Assembly (NCBI RefSeq): GCF_028453695.1
Contig: NC_135776.1
Span: 15,260,663-15,324,662 of the forward strand
Source of the DNA: Augochlora pura
Lineage: Eukaryota > Arthropoda > Insecta > Hymenoptera > Halictidae
Length of the DNA: 64,000 nucleotides
Direction: 5' to 3'
Part shown: positions 55,531-64,000 of the stretch, piece by piece
How the letters are laid out: each line of letters starts with the position of its first letter
Numbering within the stretch: the stretch's first letter is position 1
Translations under genes and position numbers: made by a program
The notes under the pieces: generated by a model
Database searches by the model: none
Told to the model about the DNA's origin: nothing
Seen by the model: only the letters and a program-made list of their open reading frames with translations

Positions 55531-56929
55531 TAATTTTACTGGAACCCGCGAATCGTAAAAATATCAGAAAAATAACTAAAACCATACAATATTATTTCTC
55601 AATTCCATCTTCATTAAATAAATTATATTAATATTGCAAAATTTTTCCGATTGTTATCATCTCAGTCAATTTGTTAATAGAAAAGCATGACACCTATATT
55701 TAACAGATTATGTTTTGATATGAAGATAATAAGTTTATCATTATACTGCAAGCTATTACCCTAATTATTAATAATCCTCTTACATTTATCACTGAAGAAG
55801 CGCCGGGACGTTAATTGATATCCTTCACGTCGCTTCGTTTCGAAAGGACTGAGACAAGCGCGAGAGACCGTCGAGCATTTATATAATAAGATTTTCTAGC
55901 ACGAGATAAACAGCTGTTCATATTTGAATATTTACTGACGCACAATTCGCTGTAGTGCGAGCATGGTGCCGCGCCACGTGACTTAAGAGACGCTCAAACA
56001 TCGAGCCGACGATTGTTGCACGGTGCATGACGTCGCCTCGATTAAATGATGACTCATGGGAAATCAAAAAATTCGCCCAAACCGGATGCTTTTCGACGTC
56101 TCGCTTTGCAGCAGGTACAACGATGGGGTTATCATTGTTCATTGTAACGTGGAAACTGCATAATCGATTCCCGGTAGAAATGCAGGAATTATTGCGATTA
56201 ATATTCCGCGGAACTGTGCATCGAGTTCTGTTCAGCATTTACACGAATCACCTTCTCGTTTTATATATGACTCAAGGTGTTCAATATTTTTGTAATCAAT
56301 CTGTGATAAAATATGTAAGGAAAAACGGAGTTTTAAATCAGTTTCTTTCAGCTCTTTTTATGTTTTTATTAATGCATACTGTTAACCAAGAAGGTTTGTA
56401 GAATAGTTATTAATAATTATTGTATAATATAGTCTTCGTAAATAATTGAATAGTTAAAATAAATAAGCAATTAAATTCTATTAAATGAACAAAGTGAGCG
56501 TGACTTAAAGTGCCTCAGTTACATGAATTACAATGTTATTATGATTATTACGAATGTATTACAATATAAACAAAATTTTAATTAGGTAGAAATAATGAGA
56601 AAGATTATTGGTATTCGTTAATTAGAGAAAATGAATTTCAGTATAGAATACTCAAACACCTTGTCGTTATTATGCTGACAAATTTATTAATGAAGATACA
56701 TAATTACAGCAAGCTGGTTATAATAAATTTAATACAAATTGTTCCATCAATTATATTATTATGAAAACTTGCTGCACCGTGTGTGCGTATTTAATTTATT
56801 GATTAAAATAAGTTTAATATAATTACTCCATCAATCATATTATTATGGAAAGTTGATACATTATGTATGTTTAGAAAATTGATTAAGATAATATAATATC
56901 ATACTGATTATGTATAATATACACTAATA

Positions 56930-57325
56930 ATATTATATAATGTATCATTTAGCATACACATATAATATAACATAATATTTATTAATATAGTGTATGACAC
57001 ACATAGTGACAATGCTATATAATATATAATATATATTATAACATTATTCACTAGCATGATGACTGTTACATATAGTAGCAATATTATATAATATATAATA
57101 TAACAATATTAATTAGAATAATGATTGACACATGTAGTAATAATATTACATACTATATAATATATAATATAACAATTATATTGATTAGCATAATGATTGC
57201 CACATAGAGTAACAATGTTATATAATATCTAATGTAACAGTTATATTAATTAGCATAATGATTGATACGTGCAGTAACAATATTATATAATATATAATAT
57301 ATAGTATAACAATATTGATTAGCAT
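56930..57325. repeat. Tandem repeat, about 65-bp unit
   Basis: Six copies with ATTAGCATAATGATTGACAC, TAGTAACAATATTATATAAT and a TATAATATAACA core. Confidence 0.88.
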
Positions 57326-58959
57326 AAAATAATTCACAAACGCGTGTTTGAAAACGATACACACGTAATAATCGTCTCACTGATTTTGCCCGTTAATTGG
57401 AAAAAAACGCTCGCCGATTCCTTTCGCAAAATTTTTCCAATTGTTAGAATAATTCCTGCACGCAGTCCAGTGTTTTTTGCAACACCATCGGGCACTGTGT
57501 GAAACGAAATTATCTGCCAGGCCGATGAAACCTGCCGCACGCCTCCGATGTGCAATTTCGAATGGCATTATTTCCGCCGGAATCGAATTTCCTTTGTGCA
57601 ATTTAACAAGCCCGGTATAATGAAAATGAAATCAGTAATTCATGTCTTTTCTGCATACATTAACAAAATGTTTTAATGAACATCGATACTTGGCCGGCGT
57701 GGTCCTATCGCCGGGAACCGAAACACGCCGGAAATAAAGGAATTAGGAAGGACTTTTAAATCATCGGGCACGCGACAATCCGTTCCGGTTTAATCAGCAA
57801 AATTCATTAAACAAATTGGTGCCGGCCCTGTCTATTACAGAATTCGGGCCGATTTCATAAACTACGATTATTCGGCGAACACTGCTACCGTTGGAATATC
57901 TACTTTGTCATTAATTTATGTAATTGAAATGATTTCATATTTTTGTTATAACATCTGTTATTATTTTAATAAATTTTAATAAATCACAGAATTATCGGCT
58001 GTAAGTTATTACAATTGAGGTGCAGGAAATTTGATAACACCGTCGCATTATTAATAACTAATTAAAATCCTCGCTGCAGCACCGCATAATTTATTTAAAA
58101 ACTTCCTGTCAAAATCCACAGTCGAATCGCGATCATTCCCACCGTATTGACAAAATTTAATAAAAATCCATTAACTCGCGAGCACTGTTAAATTTTCCAT
58201 AAGCGCGTCAACCTTCGTAAATCGATATTCATAGTCTTCGCTGTTATCAGAATGATTCCCGCGCCTCCGCCCCGCCATAAATCCGGCGCGGGTCGCGCGG
58301 AACGTCCCCGTTTCTATACCCGTCTAATTAATTAATCCCATTTGATAGAAGAGCATTGTCCAACGCTGACCGCACTAAGAGCAATAAGCGACATAATCGT
58401 CGTCGTCTATTTTCGCTGGGCCGTCGTGGCCGACGTTGAATCGACGAAACCCGCCGTCGCAATCCCTTCTCGATCCGCGATAAATAAGAAGTAATAGCGC
58501 GTAATCAGCGGCGACAAGGATCGCTCGCGGGGGAGGAAGGCGCTCTCGAAAAATCCACCGGCGGCGACGCCGTCGTTGCCATTAGACGTCAAGGTGAGCG
58601 TTGACGTCAATCATTCGATCCCGGTTCAACGGAACTAATCTTTCGTCCGCGTACCAAGCTTTTGTTCGTCGATTTCGACAGTGACGAATCGTGGCCGCGC
58701 GTCGCGTAACCGTCGCTCTGTAACGTCCCGCACTGGGTCGAACCGTCGCGTATCCAATTTTCCAATGTTCGTTGTTACGCTTATTAGACGAGTCGTTTGG
58801 TCAACGGGGACGTAGAACGACGGTTCTTTATTTTACGAACATTTAACAGTTTATTGTGCCCGGCGTCGCGCGTGTTTCGTCGTTCTTGGGCGTTCGATTT
58901 TACCGCGTGCCACGCGGTTAGGGTTGATTTTAAGGTATAATCTGATACGCGACTGTGTA

Positions 58960-59740
58960 ATTGTGTAGTTCGTTTGAAGTGTATTTCGTATAGAGTATGA
59001 TTTATTTAGTTCGTAGTTTGTTTATGGGATAATTTATTGTACAATTATATTTCATTTACATTGTACAATTATAGTTCATTTAAGGTAGGATTTATTTAAC
59101 TTACAATTCATTTAAGGTGTAATTATGTGATTAATATAATTCATTTAGAATATGATTTATTTAGTTTATCATTGTTTATAGTATAATTGTACAATTGTAC
59201 AATTTTATGATTTATTTAAGGTGTGATTTATTTAACTTGCAATTCATTTGAGGTATAGTTATGTAATTATATAATTCAGTTAAATTATAATTCATTTAGA
59301 GTATGATTTATTTGATTTGTACTTTGTTTCTAGTATAATTGTACAGTTATATGATTTATTTATGGCGTAATTATGTAATTATATTATTCAGTTAAACTGT
59401 AATTCATGTACGGTATGATTTATTTAACTTACAATTCTCTTAAGGTGTAATTATGTGATTATATAATTCATTTAGAGCATGATCTATTTAACCTGCAATT
59501 AATTTAGAGTATAATTTATTTGAAGTACAATTATGTTATCGAATAATTCGTTTAGATTACGATTTACTTAATTTATAATCCATTTACGGTATGATTAGCA
59601 TAAAATTTATTTTAGGTATAATTATATAATTCTATAATTCGTTCAAAGTATAAATATACAACTATATAATTCATCTAAAATATGGTTGATTTATAATTCA
59701 TTTAACATACATTATATAATTCATGTAGTAGTCATGTGTA
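58960..59740. repeat. Degenerate repeat field with GATTTATTTA and AATTCATTTA
   Basis: Many alternating short units such as GTATGATTTATTTAGTTT and AATTCATTTAAGGTGTAATT over about 780 bases, with no fixed period. Confidence 0.75.
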
Positions 59741-60849
59741 ATTCATGTAGCACACAATTACATAATTATTTAATCTATTTAACACATAGTTATATAACGA
59801 TGTAATTAATTTAAGATTTAAACGCACAAGCGACAAATAATTGAACAGCAAAGCCGCCGAAAATGTGTGCGATCGTTTCATTGAGATTAGGCTGTCCGGT
59901 CCCATTATGTGTCGCGCCGCGAGTCGCCTTCCGTCGATGAATCGACCGATCGGGGCATGAAATCGACACGATCCCATTTACCGTCGTCCCGCGATGCCCC
60001 CGCGGTCCATTGTCGTGTAATTCGATAATAAGTAAAGTCAATTCCGTAGTCCGCCGGACCAGACACCGAACCACCCCTCCGCCGCTGTTCTTCGAGTGTC
60101 AATCGCTCGTCGGAGAGTATAGTTCGCCCAGGAACTTCGCGCGATGCATTGTTGGACACGGGGCGGGGGCATCACTTTTACCAAAGTTGCAACGAGTTTG
60201 TTCTACATGGCCAGTTTCGCTTACTCGTCAACTATCGCGACCTTCGATTTCAGGTTTTAAGGGTCGGTTAGGGAGGGGAGAGAGAGTATTCTGTTCAGAA
60301 TAGTAAAAGTTGAGTGGTGCACGCCATTTTGTATTCGAAGAAAATAGGAGGCACGTGTTTTCGGCGAATTTTCAGAATTTTTAAAGAATTTCAGAATCTT
60401 CGCAGTCGTTACAGAAATTTTCCTTAATTATATCGATAAAGATTGTTTAATAAGTATCCGTATATCTTGCGTTATGTGTTCGTATAATATAATCCACTGT
60501 TATTGCGACGAGATAACAGTACTATATTAATTCGGTATGTTTGTTTAATCTTAACACAAATGACGTAGAAATTGACGCACAATGAGGGATAATATTGTAT
60601 TTGTTAAGAAAGAATGGCTCACTTTTAAGTATTCTGTTAAATGTTTACAGTGTGTTAAATCTTCCACTGGTATGATTTATGCGAATTTTTGTTTGACTGC
60701 TGTCTTCGTAAATTCATCTACAAAAGCGTAAATTTATAATGAATTATTTATTCGCGATCTAATTAAATAATTAAAGTATTCTGACTATTGTTTCACCCAC
60801 GTGGTAGAAAAGAATCTGCGTTATCAAGCCAATTAAATATTAAAAGTGT

Positions 60850-61070
60850 TAGAAATTATGATAGAAATATAATTATACATATGAAATATGATTAAATATA
60901 GTTATTAAATTTGATTGACTATATTTATTAAATACGATTAAATATAATTATTAAATGCGATAAAATATAATTATTAAATTTGATTGGCTATAATTATTAA
61001 ATACGATTAAATATAATTACTAAATACGATTAAATATAATCAAATAATCAATTACGAATACAATTCAATA
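60850..61070. repeat. AT-rich repeat, about 24-bp unit
   Basis: About eight copies of ATAATTATTAAATACGATTA-type units. Confidence 0.8.
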
Positions 61071-61320
61071 AACGACTATAACCTCTCATTTTATTACGTA
61101 ACATAACCTATCCACGCGCCGCTTATACATAATATTTCCTTTACTCAGTATTACGCAATTTATACGTGAGCCGAGTTATAAAAGTTCGTGCTTTTAGTAA
61201 ATTGCTTTTTGTTTTAGGATCACTCTCTGCAGGCTTAAAAGTTCTAAAACCTCTCATTATTTATTAACACGTTGCAATTTCATGAAGCTCTCCGTTCTAC
61301 GAATTATAAATGATATATTC

Positions 61321-61420
61321 NNNNNNNNNNNNNNNNNNNNNNNNNNNNNNNNNNNNNNNNNNNNNNNNNNNNNNNNNNNNNNNNNNNNNNNNNNNNNNNN
61401 NNNNNNNNNNNNNNNNNNNN
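61321..61420. other. Assembly gap, 100 N
   Basis: Exactly 100 N flanked by AT-rich sequence; a placeholder gap of unknown length. Confidence 0.99.
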
Positions 61421-62492
61421 GTTTCGCGTTATTAAATTTGCTGTATTCTGAATTATATTTATAATGTACTGTTATAGTTGCGTTATTGTATAATACAAAA
61501 ATGAAATAGTAACGTAATAATAATGCAATAATATAATAAATAGTAATGCTATATATCTATCTAAATATGTAGGCTTATATGAAAAACAATAATTATAATT
61601 ACTATTATATACGTATACGTAATAGAAGTCTTCTATGATATAATAATGTACAGTAATATAATAATAATATAATATATAGTAGTCTAATAAATAATAATAT
61701 TTTATATAGTAACATAAAAATTAATAATACTACATATTTATCTAAATATATATCTACGCACAGCAAACAATAATAATAATCACTATTATACGCGTATAAA
61801 CTATAAAATTCGTCTAACATCATAAACGTTCGATTTCCCAAGCACCTGAAATACGCGCACAGGTAAATTAATAAACGTATCGAATCAGCGTTCATCCCGA
61901 ATGTTTCTCCTCTTAATTCGCGAATTGTCCGACGCGTAAAAACAAGCAGAGACCATCGAATCGCGGGCGGTCGGCCTAACAGAGTTTCGGCGACATCTCG
62001 TTTCCCTAATAAAATCGATCGAGCCCCCCCCTCCCATTGTTATTCGTTCGTATGCTACGCGCGCGTTTCATTCGGGCCGTTCGTTTCTCGCGAGGATATT
62101 TAATACCATTACCCGGCCATAGGCTTTGTCTCAACCCCTCTTGCACCATAATAACATCTGCCGAATATGAATATTATTCATTTCTCCTAAATCGAAATCA
62201 AGTTGAAGTCTCTCGTCATTAATGTTTTAGGAACGGTGGTAAATAAAGACAATAGAAGAGACAAAAATTATCTGGTTCATCAACCCCTTGCTGTACTCTG
62301 ACGAGTCCGACTCGTAATGGAAATTACTAGCAATAAATAATTAAGTATGGATGTTGTTCTGTTCTATGAAATTGGAATAAAATTCTAATCTCTTGTTATT
62401 AATATTTAAGCATACTGTTCCTTCTTAGAAATTGTGCCAATTAAGAAATTCCTAATCGCGGTGACTGTGAAGAAAATGGGGTTAAATAGGGG

Positions 62493-62714
62493 TTAACCCT
62501 TTGCGCTCGAGTGGCGCCTCTGAAGCGCCAATGAAAATTGTTATATAATTAATAAAATAATATTGACATTATTGAAGACCCTTCTGTGAAAAGCGTAACA
62601 GTTTTACGAGTCACAAGACTCGATCTCACAAATTAAACTAATTACTATGGTACAGCTGGTCAAAATAGCAATTTTTGATCTGAGCTTAAAATGGCGTCGA
62701 GTGCAAAGGGTTAA
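62493..62714. mobile_element. TTAA-flanked MITE, CCCTTTGCGCTCGAG type
   Basis: 222 bp. The left end TTAACCCTTTGCGCTCGAG and the right end CGAGTGCAAAGGGTTAA are inverted repeats with one or two mismatches, bounded by TTAA. This fits a piggyBac-type MITE without coding capacity. A further half-end, GTGCAAAGGGTTAA, lies at 62858-62871. Confidence 0.75.
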
Positions 62715-63609
62715 GGAAAATATCAGCATTAAGCAACATTTATATTTTCTATTTTCTTTATTTTGTGCACCCCGAGAGGTGTCTAATATGTCATAAATAT
62801 TAATGAGAAATAACAAGGACAAGCAAGCGCTAATCAACGCAACATGAAAGGACTCGCAGTGCAAAGGGTTAATTCCCGGCGGCCGAGCGGAGCAAATTAA
62901 ATTGTCCGCTCGCGTAGAATCTCGCACGTGTTCCCATCGCCGTCTGTCCGGCGAGGGCCGCCGATAACAACTTTTACTTTTGCCGGGCATTGTTTCGGTC
63001 CGAACTTAGGGCGCGGCGGCCGGAAGATAAATGGGATCGCGAGTCCACGGCCTGCGACACACGGACCCGCGGCCCAGACGTCGCGCGATTGTTGACACGT
63101 TCTCTCTTCGCGGGCGTGACGCGCGCGGAAGTCGCGCCGCCGCCGTCGCCGACAACACGGAAAACTTGACGCGGGGCCGACCCTGTTTGCACGTCTCGCA
63201 CCCGCGAAACTTCGAACCCGTTTCCTAGCCGTGAGATACACCTGCATTCCGTTCTAACCTACATCAGCCACTGAACTAGAATAAATATTTGCGCGGCGAA
63301 AACAGCGGCCGAGTTTACGGGGCTCGTGGAATCGTCCTATCGCCGGGGAACCGTCCGTGTCGCCGCGCAACGGAACGTTGTTATTATCGTCAGGACCCTT
63401 TGTCTTCGGTTCTATTTCGCACCTGCGGTAATTAACGACTTCGCCGAAGTCGGCGGACTTGTTTGGCGAAGAAGGCGTGACGTTTGCATTGCAAAGTTTT
63501 ATGCGACGAATGGATTTTCTGGCAACCGCGGTGCTTGGGCGCGATTTTCTATGGAAGCGACGAGTGTGCGGAATATGCTGGATGTTAATTAGACGTGGAC
63601 TAGATATTG

Positions 63610-63990
63610 CATTGTATAGTATATGTTATTGTTATATTTAGTATATTATATTATGTTTATTTAGTATATTATATTATGTTTATTTAGTATATTATATTAT
63701 GTTTATTTAGTATATTATGTTATGTTTATTTAGTATATTATGTTATTGTTATGTTTAGTATATTATATTATGTTGTATTTACTTTATTATATTATGTCAT
63801 ATCTACTATATTATATTATGTTATATCTACTATATTATATTGTGTTATATCTACTAGATTGTATTATGTTATATCTACTATATTGTATTATGTTATATCT
63901 ACTATATTGTATCATGTTATATCTACTATATTGTATTATGTTGTATCTACTATATTATATTATGTTATATGTAGTATATTATATTATATT
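63610..63990. repeat. 24-bp tandem array at the window edge
   Basis: Copies of TTTAGTATATTATATTATG, then of TTATATCTACTATATTATA-type, with a period near 24 bases. The array may continue past the window end. Confidence 0.9.
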
Positions 63991-64000
63991 AAACCCGGGG

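Larger units (their letters stand above)
54758..64000. other. Upstream region of calexcitin, no further gene recognised
   Basis: AT-rich DNA with repeat arrays and CpG-rich blocks at about 58220-58930, 59830-60300, 61890-62220 and 62870-63580. One of these may hold the calexcitin promoter and 5' UTR exon. An ATG ORF of 124 codons at 56027-56401 matches nothing I know, and its opposite strand is also open. Confidence 0.4.

Noticed and set aside
56027..56401. ATG ORF of 124 codons upstream of calexcitin
   Set aside because: No recognised domain, the opposite strand is also open for 106 codons, and no splice or promoter support.
1..64000. tRNA genes or CRISPR-like arrays
   Set aside because: No cloverleaf with a convincing GGTTCGA-type B box was found, and the regular repeats are ordinary eukaryotic minisatellites without unique spacers.

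Overview
The window is nuclear DNA from an insect. It is AT-rich, with CpG-rich islands, long introns, GT-AG splice sites, many minisatellites and small transposon remains. A hymenopteran (bee, ant or wasp) is my best guess, from the TTAA-flanked CCCTTTGC-type MITEs, the repeat style and the gene set. That assignment is inference, not proof. Two runs of exactly 100 N (16540-16639, 61321-61420) are scaffold gaps.

Three spliced genes can be read. (1) A secreted animal-haem-peroxidase gene lies on the + strand. Twelve coding exons from 6157 to 24372 join in phase into 676 residues ending at a stop; the signal-peptide exon(s) lie further 5' and were not found. (2) A leucine-rich-repeat gene of the LRMDA (C10orf11) type lies on the - strand at 28319-27399, with three joined exons and a possible fourth, 5'-most exon at 28869-28730. 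It is convergent with the peroxidase gene. (3) A calexcitin / sarcoplasmic calcium-binding-protein gene lies on the - strand from 54737 to 34914. Six small exons join in phase into a complete 183-residue EF-hand protein. Its first intron is about 15.2 kb.

That intron holds a young Ty1/copia LTR retrotransposon on the + strand (43709-47288). It has LTRs that look identical by eye, a 5-bp target duplication, a copia-type half-tRNA primer site and a long gag-protease-integrase frame. It has lost the rest of reverse transcriptase and all of RNase H, and has a one-base frame break near 46867. The same intron holds a GC-rich exon-like ORF at 41319-41779, a CpG island ending in an ATG followed by a splice donor (49100-49631), a 600-bp polypyrimidine tract, a fold-back element and several minisatellites.

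Other mobile DNA: a decayed mariner transposase fragment (about 5278-5700, - strand), two copies of a roughly 340-bp palindromic fold-back element (8840-9199 and about 50940-51245), two complete TTAA-flanked MITEs (13683-13935, 62493-62714) and scattered half-copies. The rest is AT-rich intergenic or intronic sequence with tandem repeats.

The three genes show no functional link; this is an ordinary gene neighbourhood. I found no convincing new multi-gene system. The points most worth following are the peroxidase lacking both haem-ester acids, the defective but young copia element, and the exon-like ORFs inside the calexcitin intron.
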